NCBI GenBank assembly: GCA_023374045.1
Contig: CM041781.1
Location: 143,832,982 to 143,896,981 of the forward strand
DNA: 64,000 nt
Direction of reading: 5' to 3'
Source: Limonium bicolor
Taxonomy: Eukaryota > Streptophyta > Magnoliopsida > Caryophyllales > Plumbaginaceae
The notes below the pieces were generated by a model. It made no database searches. It saw only the letters and a program-made list of their open reading frames with translations, and was not told the origin of the DNA. Both the position numbers and the translations under genes were made by a program. Each line of letters begins with the position of its first letter. Position 1 is the first letter of the stretch. Shown piece after piece: positions 47,601 through 61,263 of the stretch.

Positions 47601-49166
47601 AGTCTCCTTGAGAAACACCTTACTAAGTCATTCACCATTTGCTCTTTAGGTAGTTTTAGCAAGCTTATAAGCTCATTTCTCCTAAGGCATTAAACCACAT
47701 TGAGATAGTATGTTTACCTCTTTTCCACTCAAACTTCTTTCTTGTTTCCTCTTAAAACCGGTAGGGCATTTCACTCCTTGTCAACTACTTAACATATACA
47801 AACATCATAATGAGTTTTCAAGCTTTAAGCTCCATCTCATTGTAAACCCTAGTTACATATATTATCTTAAGGTATTAAAATGATTGTTTTACCTTGGAAT
47901 GGAAAGAGAGCTTGAATATTTATCAAGAGAGGACTCCACCAAGCCCTTGGGAGATTCAAATGAAGCTAAAACAAAGCAAGGTAAATACACCATTAATGGT
48001 GATTTTCGGTCAACATAAGAACATGGAGGAAACATGGATTTTCTTTGAGTTTCCTTACCTTGAAGCAAAGGAGAATGTCAAGGCATGAAAAGATGAGCTC
48101 AAGCTCTTCCCATGGAGGTTTCTCTTGGCACCGAAATGGAGGTTTTGAAGTTTTGAAAAGACAAGATTGTAGAGCTTGGCTTAACTAAGAGAATGGTGGT
48201 CTTGAAATTGAATTTGGACCATGGAGCTAGGAGTTACAAGCATTCAAAGATGGAGTTCTTGTGTGGTACTATAGCAAATCGTAAAAGAGAGAAAGAAGGA
48301 AGGTAGAAGACGGTGGGAATTGGAGGAAATGAGAGAATGAAGATTGGAGTCTACTTTTAGAAGATATTTATGTACTAAAGTAACTTTCTTCTTTTACTTT
48401 CTTTTCCTTCCTTCCTTTAATTTATTTAACATGGTGATGACTCACCTTACTAAAAACCGGCCCCCATCATATACTTAGGGGTAGTTTGGTCTTTGTTGAC
48501 TCATTTAATTACTTATAACATCATATGTTACAAACTAGCTTATAAAAGTTACTATTCATCAAATCAAGGCACATAGAAGTGAAATTTTTGATTTCCCATT
48601 GATATAGCCACCCAAATGTGATACTATATAGTACACATGTTAATTAAAGAGTAATGATGGACATTTAGCCATTCAAAACTCATTTACAAGACAATTTTTC
48701 AAAAACGTGCTTTAAGACTTCTTAAAGCACATTTTGTGTTTTAACTTGTTTCCAAGCTTGGTTTTCTTTGGTAATTGATTTAATATGTTCATTAACATAT
48801 AAATGAGGCATAGGTATGACCATTAGGTCTTATACACATTTATCCCAAGCTTAGAGCACATTTTTGCTCTTATTGACTTTAAGGTATTTTCTTGTGTTTT
48901 GTTTGGTTTCATTGTCTACCAAAGTTTCCTAAGGGCTTAATTAGCCTTATAAAGTCATAATTAAACATCATCAAGTCTTGGTAGGCTCTTTGGGTCCTAG
49001 CCAAGTTCACTCCAAGCTTAGAGCATGTTTTTGCTCACACGTGCCTTAGTGTTTTATTGTGTTTTTACCATGGTTTAAATGTTTCATTTATGTTTCTAAG
49101 GCACTTTTTAGCCTTAAATACCATAGTTTAGCATTTACACAACATACCAAGGTTTGGGGTATTTCA
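44653..49166 (-). repeat. Family-A 3' LTR of A2
   Basis: 4514 bp. Differs from 54115-58630 mainly by 1-3-base indels, with few substitutions (for example CACGCGTGG versus CACACGTGG). Has the subfamily-2 hairpin array at 46467-46719, a TATA-like site near 48362 and the U3 hairpin at 48707-48730. Confidence 0.92.
46467..46719 (-). repeat. Four-unit hairpin array, subfamily 2 (left LTR)
   Basis: Plus-strand units start at about 46467, 46537, 46607 and 46681 (period 70-74 bp). Each of the first three has GTCCGAACTTG, TGTCCGGACTT, CCC and AAGTTCGGACA. In element sense, arm 1 pairs perfectly with arm 3 (11 bp) and with one mismatch with arm 2. The fourth unit (GTCCGAACTTCC...GGAAGTTCGGAC) differs, as does its positional counterpart in subfamily 1. 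The flanks align with those of the subfamily-1 array. Confidence 0.88.
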
Positions 49167-49593
49167 ATCTACCCCCCTTAAAAGAACTTCGTCCTCGAAG
49201 TTCACATTTCCTCGTATCGTTGGATTAGAATACGGGAATTACTTATAGCCAGAAAACTTCCATTCCAACCACCCTTTACATCCAACCTCGGACTTAATGG
49301 TCCGGGCAACATATCCACATTATACATAAAATATCATACTCACATGGTAACCTCGGACTTAATGGTCCGGGTACCTTCACCACACTTGCACCTATCAAAT
49401 ATCCCTCAGACTCTTAGGTCTGGGTGACATACCACATTTAGACACATAGGTCTATGTAACACAACACATTTAGACTCATAGGTCTTGATAGCAAACACTT
49501 TAGGAGATCAAAGTCAAGATAACCTTTATCACACATACCAAACAACATGTCTTAGCATGTATATCAAACAGAAATACCTTTTCCATCTCTCCA

Positions 49594-49608
49594 TGGGTTC
49601 GAATCCCA
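49594..49608 (+). other. tRNA T-arm-like sequence
   Basis: TGGGTTCGAATCCCA: a 4-bp stem around TTCGAAT that fits the pol III B box GGTTCGAATCC. No acceptor, D or anticodon arms can be formed with the flanks, so it is not a tRNA gene. The matching place in A1 (near 690) lacks it, so it is either an insertion in A2 or a loss in A1. Confidence 0.35.
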
Positions 49609-52600
49609 CGTTGAGTACATATACACTGTGATCCCGCAGAACCCGGTCGCGATGGACACCTTCTGGTCCCCGTCCTTTGGGAGGTCAAAACATTCACTTA
49701 ATTTTTTAACATATATACTCCTCATGTCACCGGTCCGAAGACAAAGGCTCATACGTCCTCAGCTCGTGAGCAAGTACTACAAAAATATTCTTTACTAGGT
49801 TAAGTATAAGAAGATCTTTTATTCAAATATTAATCGCTTGTTTTGGAAATACTCACTGAAAATCCTTTTTGAAAACACAACCAACTCCAAGTCCAGTTAT
49901 GCTCTTTGCATCTTTCTTAACGTGGTTGTTTGTGACCACTTACAGGGAGCTTCAAGAGTCATCCAACCCTGATGTGATCAGCATCAGTGTTGAACTATCT
50001 TTCCACCCCAATTTGTGTTCGGCTTCCCTTGATCTCATGATAATCAAGTTTCCACCTCCCACTTCTTTTTCAACCAACAACTAATTCAAGTGTATCCCAT
50101 TTTCTATCTTTAAATCCTTCTAGTCAAATCATTACATCTCCAAGGGATAGAACTCCGTCATCAATCATCACCCAAATCCACTTAATTCAAGTTACCTAGG
50201 AAATTTAATTCTCACTAGGTTCTATGTCGGTCTTATAACCCTCATAAATCACAACACTGTATATATATACATATATTTTTTTTTTTTATCAAAATACAAC
50301 ACATGGTTTACATTTATGCACCGACGGGGTTTTGTTCCCCGGGAGTTTCTTTACTCCCTTCCATTTGTACTCTCACACACCACTGTTAACAAGGTAAACA
50401 CACTTCCCACAATGGTATTCGCATCTTCTGTGCGCAATTACCACAATTTAACCGCAAATAAATGTATGTTATATAACACACGCGCCAACCATCATAACAT
50501 TTATTTTTGGCAATGCACAACATAGTTCACGTACACTTGTACGGAAAACACACTAAGCGGCTTTACGCTCTACCCCCCTTAAAGGTACGCCCACGTAATC
50601 AATCACTGAGCACTAGCTTAAAACGTTCTGCCGTCGTGAAGTGTTTTAACTTCCACGCGGTCTATTACACAATGGATTCTGATTAGAGATCTTAACCATA
50701 TTGGCGGTTTAGTCCTAACCAAGAATTCGCATTGGAGTTGTAACTCATAACCGGTTTCGGTCCTGGCCTGTGAGGCTTTTAGGCATTGATAACTAGCCAT
50801 CCATTCATATTCACAACGTATACCCGGTACCTGACGCATGGGCTCGCTGGCCTCTGTTGCGCAACCCTGATAATTATAGAGCTAGTTTGCCCCATTCGTT
50901 ACTGTTACTCTATTGTACATCTCCAATGTATTACCCTTATCTTGGGAAGGATGGTTTCTCACCGACATGGTATCTCTTACCCTGAGCGAATTCGGTGAGT
51001 TCCAAACTTTCCATCCACTTCTCCAATAGCTTACAGCGTAAACTACTATGTAATTCACAATGATTGACTTGCTTCTACCGACTTACTGTCGGTTGAGATT
51101 GAGCTACTACCTAGTGTGTAGTGCTCTCTCAGCTATTTACAACATTTGGGGTATATTCCATACCGATATTTGGCAGTTAGTGCTACCGTAGTCACTTGCT
51201 GTTAATCATGTCTCCACATTTCGTTTTGTACATGTATTCTTTCATTCCTGCGGCCTTGCATTACTTATGCATCGGCCATTATAACATTATTCCTCCACAA
51301 TTACCATGCTTCTGATTCCTAGCTATCCCACTTGATCATTACTGCGCAAGTGCAATACCAAAACACTCAGTCATACAGAGTGTAGAGGCGTAAACTCTTG
51401 ACAGTAAATCTCTCATGCGATTGCGATAGGAATTTACACTGTGTTTTACTGAAATTCTTACCACATGATACTTGTCACCGGCTTATTGCTCGGTTCGTTT
51501 GCTATCGCTTACTGTTGTGCCTCCACTGGGTTTAACTCATAACTCTGCTCATTCCCCATTTTATCATCTAACAATACTCAGACAACGGTCGCTTATTGCG
51601 CACCGTATCCTTACTCAATATACAACATCAACTTATACTGCATCCGCTATTATATTAGCTTCCGCCATTACACTGGGTTTATCTGGCCACTTATTTGGCT
51701 GATTTTTGAATATACTACTATTTTTCCTTGAGCGTTGTTCGCTACACATTTAGCTTCACACACCTATGGTGATTGCTATCAACTTATCACTCTTCCTGTC
51801 TACACAACTGGCACAAACATTTCCTTTCGTATTAGTCTCATTCAAATCACTCCTGGGTAACAACAATATGGTTAATCCCTGGTATATCTCTTGAACTTGG
51901 TTCACCTAACTACCGCTCCTGCGGTTTCACAATATCGAGTGATATCCCCACTCTTAATGCAGTGGTTCGCTTACCACTCTATTCACTTATACCACATAAA
52001 CTTCTACCATCAATCGAATTTATATAACATATCTTGTTTATGGCTTATAAGCCTTATTTGCCTTGAGCTGGGCTCATTGTAGGCTGTCCACACACATGTA
52101 CTTCTCTGTACAATATTACATGTTTAGAGGTTGTAGTGGGCTCCATGACAAGGTCGTTGCATTCCGTTTCCTTTCATGGGATGTCCCTTAGGATTGTCAA
52201 TCCGTCTCCTGACAACTTATGTCTAAACTGGGTGCTAATTTCAACCCTTGTGTTTCAATTATATTGCTTCATCCAACAATGTTTAATCCAAATACCCCTC
52301 AAGGATTGTTCCTGAGTGTTATTAAAATATGCCATTACATCTGGCTTGCACTCATGGGTACATTCCGTTAGCCACGCCTTTTGCGTTCTTCACTGGTTAT
52401 TGTTTCTTCTGTAAAGATCAACATTTCCAGATAGTGTAGGTACTGATTCTGGGAGTTTCATCCCTTTCATTGCACATTAATGTGTCCACATTAGGCATCT
52501 GTCTTGCCCTGCTTTCCAGCTATCATGTTAATCCCTGGGGATCCTTAAGTCATATAAGCTGTCTTTACATCCAGTTAGTGCACTTTGCACCTCCTGACTC

Positions 52601-54097
52601 TTAAACATTTCCTTGAAAGGAATTCACTAATTCCTTTAGTTTCGCTAACTTAACTGAGTTCCTTAATTTCCACCATTCCTTGTAATCTCTAGCTCTCGTT
52701 TGATTTATACTGCTGACCGTAGACGGAGTCGACTACTTCCCGTGTTTCGGACTCTACTCGTATACATATATGGGGTATCATACTGATACATTACTACTTA
52801 CCCAACTAACCTATAAGTAGGTCTGTCAGGCCCACATGCTCCTATCGGAGTGCGGTCGTCCCACAACACAGTTGGTACACTCGTAGTGTCCGTCACACGC
52901 CTAGGTGAAGTATTCTGTTGTCAACTCCCTTATATTGTCCCGTGACAATATTCATTCTTTGCTTCCTGAACTTAATCGAGGGAAGGTTTATCCACTGTTG
53001 TATCCTTGTCAATTGCCCTGGTTTCACTGGTTTGGTTTAAAAGAAGGTCGGAAAGAAGTGTTGGTTTGAAAGAAAATTTGGTTTTGAAAAGAAAAGGGTT
53101 TGAATAAATCTGAGTTGAAAGAAGAATTTTCATGGTTTCACAACATCTTCTTACCTTAACCAAGTCTAGCTTCTTGCTGACTAGTGTACTTCCAATTACA
53201 GGGGTTAGGCTAACAGGCCCTTCCACTGTTATGACGATCACATTTAATTTTATGGTACTTTACCAAATACTTTGTAGTGGTTATAACTTTCCCGAAAAGC
53301 CCCGTTATAGCAGCACTTGCTATGGCAAGTGCGCCATGCTAACTGGCTATCGGTTTAACACATACCAGTTGTGGTATTGTTTTTACCCATACTGTCATCA
53401 GTGGCCTTGTTGGCCCTCACTGATCTTACTGCCTTGACAATAACTCTTCTGAGTACTTCTCGCCGTCTCCACATGGTAACCATTAACTGGGGTGTTGCCC
53501 ATTCTGGGAGACCTCCCCTTTTTTGTTAATATTGTATCCTCCTCGTACTACGTTGTCGTTTCTTAATCGGTTGATATACCGTTGGCGACATTATTAATGT
53601 TTTGTAGTCCCGTAGACGCTCGTCTCGGGTTTTATTGATCCATTTCTTGCCCGTTGCACGGTCGGTGCGTTGCAAGCTGGTTGTTCTCGACTGCTCGGCA
53701 TGTCGACCCAGGTTGCCGGAAATTCTATTCTTCCATGCACAAGATTCTTCATTCTTTGCTATTAAATGCGGTTAACATTGTCCTGATGGAAACCGTCTCC
53801 GGGATTCCCACTTTTCGTGATCTACCGTATGACAGGTTCTCCGTACCCTAAAGGTATTTAATAACAGCCAGATCGGGTATTCCCGAGTATGAGAGGACTT
53901 TCATCTCTCTGGCGTTGTTTCCAAGTTATAAAACAGGGATTGTGGAGGGCGGGAAGGATATAGTAGGTCTCCAGTATTCACTGGTAGTTCCTTACTAGCG
54001 TATCTCTCACGCTATCACTCAACCCTTAACCCAAAGCACTTAAATCCTAACTCGGTACTTCCTAAGCTCGGTAATTCAGTCATCAGAGCGATACTTC

Positions 54098-54109
54098 GCT
54101 CTGATACCA
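54098..54109 (-). other. Primer-binding site of A2
   Basis: On minus: TGGTATCAGAGC, an exact match to the standard plant initiator-Met tRNA complement, six bases inside the 5' LTR boundary. Confidence 0.9.
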
Positions 54110-54114
54110 CTTTT

Positions 54115-57100
54115 TGTAACACCCCATCCGACAACAAACCCAAAACAACAATCTGCAGCGGAAACTCAACTCATCACATTACTTATTTCAATGGTGTTAC
54201 ACGCCGTTAACCCCCACGTGGCTAACAAGGCTAATACATGTACTTTGTATCGGTCTGATGGACTAGATTCCCGAGCAACTACACAATACAATCCTCATTC
54301 TAATTTCAACATTTATAGAATACATGCATTCCCACTGTACCGAGTATTTATAAACTGATGCCGACAACAATATCGGTCTTACTACCCTACTGTATAGATA
54401 CACTTAAATGAATACCCAAGTGCAATGACTACCCCGTCCTACTCTCGAACGACTTCCAGCTCTCCGTACCTGAAATAGGAAAAGAAGAGAAAGGGTGGCC
54501 CCCAAGGGGCTCAGCACCTTTGCTGGTATGGTAATCCCGCAGCCCACATGCTACCGGGCCACGCACAACTAATTGTCGTCTTAGCATGCAGTGATTATAT
54601 TTAAATCATGCATACAAGCCATAAACATACAACACATAATATTTCGCCTCAATGGGCTCAACCAATAACCAACATCCACACTTAACCAACCATCCAATGA
54701 TTCCGTAAACCCTAGAGTGGCTCTCCTCTAAAACGGAGCTACCTCCTTAACGAACGACATGTACATGATAACATCACCATCATTTTAAACATCCAATATG
54801 TATATATATATACTATAGCATAGCAAGGGAATTTGCATAGCACCATAACATTACATAACACCATAAAATCGGTTCTCACAAGGAACCTTCCACCATAGTT
54901 AGTATACCATGTGAGCCTAGGGATTTTGCCAATCCCATGTTAAGCTCGTTACCATCCTCGTTACCGTCCGGTTATATAGAACGGTTAACTTATACCCAAG
55001 GTGTGTCGGATATAGTAATCCCAAGCACACCGAAATAACATACGTATGCCCCTGTGGCCCGACGTGAGTCAGTAACTAGCTTTGGATAAGCTAAGGGAAG
55101 GTAGAAACCAAATTTGGAATACCACCTATACATACACCAAGAGAGCCGAACCGGATAAGATAACGACTCCCGTCCATCACACACGTGGCCGGAACAACCG
55201 GACTCCTCACCCCCCATTAGTACATATACACTTATAGATAAGTAGTTAGAGATCCATTATGGAGCCTACCACATCCACACACCATACGGTTTCATAACCG
55301 AGTTAAGCACACAAGGGAGGTTCACACACTTGCATACAACAATAATATCCAACTAACTCACACATAGCCGTGGTTAGCACGTTCCCAAGGTTTGGGCCGT
55401 CAACTCCGAATACCGATCACTCATGTGTTCCTAGTTTTGGTTAGCTAAGGTTTAACACATACTTGAGGTTAAACGGCATCGGAGGCCAAATTCGCCACAT
55501 AAATGAATTACTATAAACTCATTACATGTTTTAATCTTACAAGGTGGCAAACACTCAAGAAAACATATTGGCATACAAGCCGGTGTAATCCGGTAGGACA
55601 CAGGTTGCAAGAAAACCATACCTGTCACCGGAGTCCACTTTACCACGTCCACTTATGTTCCTCGAGCAATTCTCGAACAACTGATAACATTACATACACT
55701 TTTATTAACATCGGGGTTGCATGATTATTTAATGTCTAATGCTTATAATTTTTCCCGTTAACTTAGTTACATAACTTCACTTTTTATTACAACGCTTTTC
55801 ACCCACTTAATTGTCATTAAAACTCATCTAAAATGTCCTTAACAACCTCATAACATCATTAACCATCAATCCCCATCATTCCACATCATTTCCATACCTT
55901 AAACAATGTTTTTGGTCCATACAAACCTTGTCCGAACTTGTGTCCGGACTTCCCAAGTTCGGACACAAGCCGCGACCTAATACTGAAAACCATACACACG
56001 TCCGAACTTGTGTCCGGACTTCCCAAGTTCGGACACAGTTCGAGAGTAATCCCAGATAGAAACAGTCACGTCCGAACTTGTGTCCGGACTTCCCAAGTTC
56101 GGACACAGTTCGAGAATGAGAAAATCCTTTACCCAACAGAGCCTGTCCGAACTTCCATGTCCGGACGGAAGTTCGGACACGGCAAAATGCTCAACTTCTA
56201 CACCTTTAAACACTTAGCCAAATTCCTCCAAAGCCTCCAACACTTATAGTTTATACTCCTTAAGTCCCTTAGTGATGATTCATGCCAATTCTAACCATTA
56301 TACCAAGACATTTCTTCCACACAACATCATCATTCAAACATCCTTTTACATATCAAAACTCCTTATGTCATTCTTACAATTCCTTTCCCAAGCTTACACT
56401 TCCTCCTTAATTTTTCCAAGTGGTATTTCACCAATATTGACCACTATACCAAGGTGTTTCCTCTACACCTTAACATCATCTCTCAAACTTCTTTTCTTAC
56501 TAACTAAACCTCCTTTTTCACATCCCACCTAAACATCACTTATTCCTTGAATATCAACATTATCTAACCTTAAACAAACTCCTCCAAGACTTAAATACAT
56601 TCTCAAAACACATATTGAATTCCTAGAACTTCCAAGACAATGCCTAAATCCTTGCATCCCTCTAAATCACCTTAATACATGCTTTCTTCTCAAGTAAACA
56701 TTCATTCACCTTTAACACTCCCTAGTTCACCAAAACTTCCTTAAAACACTTAGAACTTCTCACACATCTTCCCAAATTTGGCCATAGCTTCTCTAGTATA
56801 TACCCACATCCAAACACTTAGGTTTTTACCTTAATTCATTCAAGAACACCTAAGATCCATCAAACACATTTTTATACACACAAAACTTCACCAATTTTAC
56901 ACTACATGACAATATAGTGCATAATTAAACTTGCTTGGCACTTAGGCCCTTAAATGACATGGCTCTTAGGCCCTTAAATTGCATAATCCTTAAACACTGA
57001 ATTTCCACCATACATAAGCCTTTGACCTGCAATTACACACACCAAGACATATGTTCCTTTACTAGTCTCCTTGAGAAACACCTTACTAAGTCATTCACCA

Positions 57101-58630
57101 TTTGCTCTTTAGGTAGTTTTAGCAAGCTTATAAGCTCATTTCTCCTAAGGCATTAAACCACATTGAGATAGTATGTTTACCTCTTTTCCACTCAAACTTC
57201 TTTCTTGTTTCCTCTTAAAACCGGTAGGGCATTTCACTCCTTGTCAACTACTTAACAATATACAAACATCATAATGAGTTTTCAAGCTTTAAGCTCCATC
57301 TCATTGTAAACCCTAGTTACATATATTATCTTAAGGTATTAAAATGATTGTTTTACCTTGGAATGGAAAGAGAGCTTGAATATTTATCAAGAGAGGACTC
57401 CACCAAGCCCTTGGGAGATTCAAATGAAGCTAAAACAAAGCAAGGTAAATACACCATTAATGGTGATTTTCGGTCAACATAAGAACATGGAGGAAACATG
57501 GATTTTCTTTGAGTTTCCTTACCTTGAAGCAAAGGAGAATGTCAAGGCATGAAAAGATGAGCTCAAGCTCTTCCCATGGAGGTTTCTCTTGGCACCGAAA
57601 TGGAGGTTTTGAAGTTTTGAAAAGACAAGATTGTAGAGCTTGGCTTAACTAAGAGAATGGTGGTCTTGAAATTGAATTTGGACCATGGAGCTAGGAGTTA
57701 CAAGCATTCAAAGATGGAGTTCTTGTGTGGTACTATAGCAAATCGTAAAAGAGAGAAAGAAGGAAGGTAGAAGACGGTGGGAATTGGAGGAAATGAGAGA
57801 ATGAAGATTGGAGTCTACTTTTAGAAGATATTTATGTACTAAAGTAACTTTCTTCTTTTACTTTCTTTCCTTCCTTCCTTTAATTTACTTAACATGGTGA
57901 TGACTCACCTTACTAAAAACCGGCCCCCATCATATACTTGGGGGTAGTTTGGTCTTTGTTGACTCATTTAATTACTTATAACATCATATGTTACAAACTA
58001 GCTTATAAAAGTTACTATTCATCAAATCAAGGCACATAGAAGTGAAATTTTTGATTTCCCATTGATATAGCCACCCAAATGTGATACTATATAGTACAAA
58101 TGTTAATTAAAGAGTAATGATGGACATTTAGCCATTCAAAACTCATTTACAAGACAATTTTTCAAAAACGTGCTTTAAGACTTCTTAAAGCACATTTTGT
58201 GTTTTAACTTGTTTCCAAGCTTGGTTTTCTTTGGTAATTGATTTAATATGTTCATTAACATATAAATGAGGCATAGGTATGACCATTAGGTCTTATACAC
58301 ATTTATCCCAAGCTTAGAGCACATTTTTGCTCTTATTGACTTTAAGGTATTTTCTTGTGTTTTGTTTGGTTTCATTGTCTACCAAAGTTTCCTAAGGGCT
58401 TAATTAGCCTTATAAAGTCATAATTAAACATCATCAAGTCTTGGTAGGCTCTTTGGGTCCTAGCCAAGTTCACTCCAAGCTTAGAGCATGTTTTTGCTCA
58501 CACCGTGCCTTAGTGTTTTATTGTGTTTTACCATGGTTTAAATGTTTCATTTATGTTTCTAAGGCACTTTTTAGCCTTTAAATACCATAGTTTAGCATTT
58601 ACACAACATACCAAGGTTTGGGGTATTTCA
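54115..58630 (-). repeat. Family-A 5' LTR of A2
   Basis: 4516 bp, paired with 44653-49166. Contains the subfamily-2 array (55930-56180), inverted twin hairpin (about 54505-54531), TATA-like site near 57827 and the U3 hairpin near 58170-58193. Confidence 0.92.
55930..56180 (-). repeat. Four-unit hairpin array, subfamily 2 (right LTR)
   Basis: Same four units and spacing as 46467-46719, with identical stems by eye. Confidence 0.88.
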
Positions 58631-58635
58631 ACTTG

Positions 58636-61263
58636 TGACTTCCATTACCGTATGGATATGCATGATTGGAAGGTACCAATCTAATTATCTTCCACCAACC
58701 GTGAGTCTAGCCAACCTAGGAGAATTATGTAGCAAATTTGTTAATCAAATAAGCTTAACTAATACATAAAATAATGACACAAATTAATCCAAGACTTACC
58801 TTATTATCATACGTGGTGGGCATTCTCATTTCCTTGCCTTGCATCACGGTTGGTAAGTCTTCTTTCCTAACTCTCTCTTTGCTTTCCTCTTCAATTCCTA
58901 ACTAAATTCCTAAATGCTAAATAAACTCCATTAATGGTGTAACAATTCCTAACACCATTTTAATGTTATTTCCTAGTGAATTTTATCAAGTCTTGAAGCA
59001 AGAATAATCCTAGCAATCTATCAAGAAATCGCCAACAATTTGTACTCCAAGGAGTTGTCTTGATTCAACATCAATTCAAGGAGTAATCAAGGTTAATCTA
59101 AGGTATTTTCATGTTTGAGAACCCTAGACAATTTTCTTCTATATGTCCGAAAATATATGTCTCCTAAATCCATACTTTCTTCATTATTTCATGAAGGAAA
59201 CTTGAATCTACAATCATCTCAAGGTGTATCAAAAATACCTTGATAAATTCCTAAGGTAAGCTCTTGTAAAAATTACTCCAAATATTATTTATAAACTTTG
59301 TTAGAAATCTAACAAATAGATCTCCTACATATATACAAGGAGTTCGAAATATCTTCATCAAAATAGCTTTTGGAGAGCTTAGAGATTCAAGGAAAAATCA
59401 AGTACAAGAGTTGTCTTGATTTAAGGGTAAGTTTATATAATTAAGGTTTATTAAGTTTAAGCTTAATTTGAGCCTCAAAATTTAGTATAAAAATTATGTT
59501 AAGGCCATGTTAATATTAAGGCCGAAAGTTATTAAGTTAAAGTATCAAAGAAGATAATTTATAACATATAAGGTAAGATTATTACCTTAAGGTATAAATA
59601 TGTGTCACAAAAATTAATTAGGATACACATATATTAAAACCGAAATATCTAAGAATAATATGTTCTATTTTTAGTTTATAATCATTCTAAGTCATTAGCA
59701 TAATTTTTAGAAGTGTTATATGGCTTATATACATTTATAAGTATTTATTATAAGGTTTAAAGCAAGTTTTAAAACTATATAGTAAAATAAAATTGGAGCC
59801 GAGAATGATATGTATTATTTGAATGATTTTCGAAATATATAAGTATATTAATTTTATTATAATTTTTGGGAGTATTAAAAATAGCTACAAGTATTTAAAT
59901 GACAAGTTCATAAAGTTATGTGGTTAAAATGTAATTTTTGAAAAGTTTGGGATACAAATACAAATTGCCGAGGATATAAGGGGTGATTTGGTATGTTATA
60001 GTAATATAAGGTAGGAATTAATATCATGAATTTTGGTGAATTTAAATAAGTGTTTAAGTGTTAAGATGACATTTTATAAAGTTTCGGGACTATTTTGTAA
60101 TTATTGGAAAATATAAGGTATGGCCGAGAATTACTTATGATTTTATGGGTATATTAAAGTATTAATTGTGAAATTAAGTCTTGGTCAAAGTGTTGACCAA
60201 AAACTTTGGGTTAAAATGATTTATGACATAAAATATTAAGTTTATAAAAGTTTTGGGGTGAATATGTAATTTATGGAAGTATATATGAAAGAAAGAAAAT
60301 TAATGTGGGCGAAAATGTAATTTAAGAAAAGATATGGGTTACTTTGATTATTTAAGGAAATAAAATATTTAAACTATAGTTTATAAGTTAATAAGTAACT
60401 TATATAAAGTTTTGGGTTAAAAGTGTAAATATAGAAACTATATGATTAAACCGAAGAGCTTATGGGCTTAATTGGTAATTTATAAAAATTGGTGGTATTA
60501 ATTTGTAACTACCGAAATAAGAAGAGTATTTGGTGATTTGTAAAAAATAAGGTGGTTAATTAATATTTACAAAGGTTAATGTGGGTAAATAGTGAATTAT
60601 AAAAGTTATAAGGTTATTTGGCAATTTATAGAAGATAATATAATTGTTTTACAATTTCTGAAATTGATATGGATATTTGATAAATTATAAAAGTATATGG
60701 TTATTGGTAAGTTGTAAGAGTTAACGGGATCAATTATGATTACCGGGAATTATATTGGTTATTTAGTAATTTAATAAGTTGTTGGGTATAATATATAAAT
60801 ACCGAATTAGTAAGGTTGGTTTTGTAATTTAATAAGGAAAGGAAGTGAAACTAGTTAATATGGTGTATTATGGTATATTAAGGAATATAATATAAAGTTT
60901 ATAAATAATTTTGGTTATAATAAAGATAACCAAGGGATATAATATAAATGATCAGTGGAAATAATTATAATATATAATTAATAAGGTAAGATGTACCGTA
61001 TAAATGATAATTCATTATCACATGTGAGCTTCACATAAAATAATGAACTGCTAGGTTATCTAGAACCACTGTTAAAATAACAGGGGAAAATAAATAACAT
61101 ACAGAGTTATTATACGACGAGTATAAACACTACAGTGACAGTACTGTAATATTTAAAGAATAGTTATATTAATATTACCCGGTATTGCATGTTTAAATAA
61201 CAGTGTACGGGAAGGAACTACTAAACGGGAAGTTGTCAAGCTAGCAGTTCTTGGTGAACGGTA
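58636..61263 (+). repeat. Family-B 3' LTR (copy B2), second segment
   Basis: Continues the LTR interrupted at 44652 (after the ACTTG duplication). 60426-61263 matches 35508-36330 in the 5' LTR. It stops at TGGTGAACGGTA, where another family-A LTR is inserted; the 5' LTR shows that about 1.2 kb of LTR remains beyond the window. Summing 1.79, 2.63 and about 1.2 kb gives a B LTR of roughly 5.6 kb. Donor-like GGTAAG sites lie near 58851, 59250 and 59428. Confidence 0.85.

Larger units (their letters stand above)
49167..54114 (-). mobile_element. Internal domain of A2
   Basis: Starts (element sense) at the primer-binding site and ends at the polypurine tract. No ORF longer than about 100 codons has retroelement motifs. 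The plus ORF at 53132-53437 and minus ORF at 52972-53241 overlap each other and look like chance. The 3' 1.2 kb is shared with A1 (1-1149). Confidence 0.75.
44653..58630 (-). mobile_element. Complete family-A LTR retrotransposon (A2), 13,978 bp, minus orientation
   Basis: LTRs 44653-49166 (3' LTR) and 54115-58630 (5' LTR), each about 4.51 kb, ends TGTAACACCCC...GGGGTATTTCA on plus. Target duplication ACTTG at 44648-44652 and 58631-58635. Primer-binding site 54098-54109 and polypurine tract next to 49166 are present. The 4.95-kb internal region has no intact gag or pol. A short patch near 50640-50840 (minus) vaguely recalls an integrase end (VIDR...EVKTLH), just before a GTACGTGGGCGTA block that B also has after its integrase relic. 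Large LTRs plus a non-coding interior match the LARD definition. Confidence 0.92.

Noticed and set aside
47894..48088. ORF conserved in both LTRs of A2 (also at 57358-57552).
   Set aside because: Antisense to the element, identical only because the LTRs are young, and broken in A1 and A3.
49594..49608. tRNA gene.
   Set aside because: Only a T-arm-like 15-mer; acceptor, D and anticodon arms cannot be built from the flanks.
52972..53437. gag-like ORFs in the interior of A2.
   Set aside because: The two ORFs overlap on opposite strands, and neither shows a capsid motif or CCHC knuckle.
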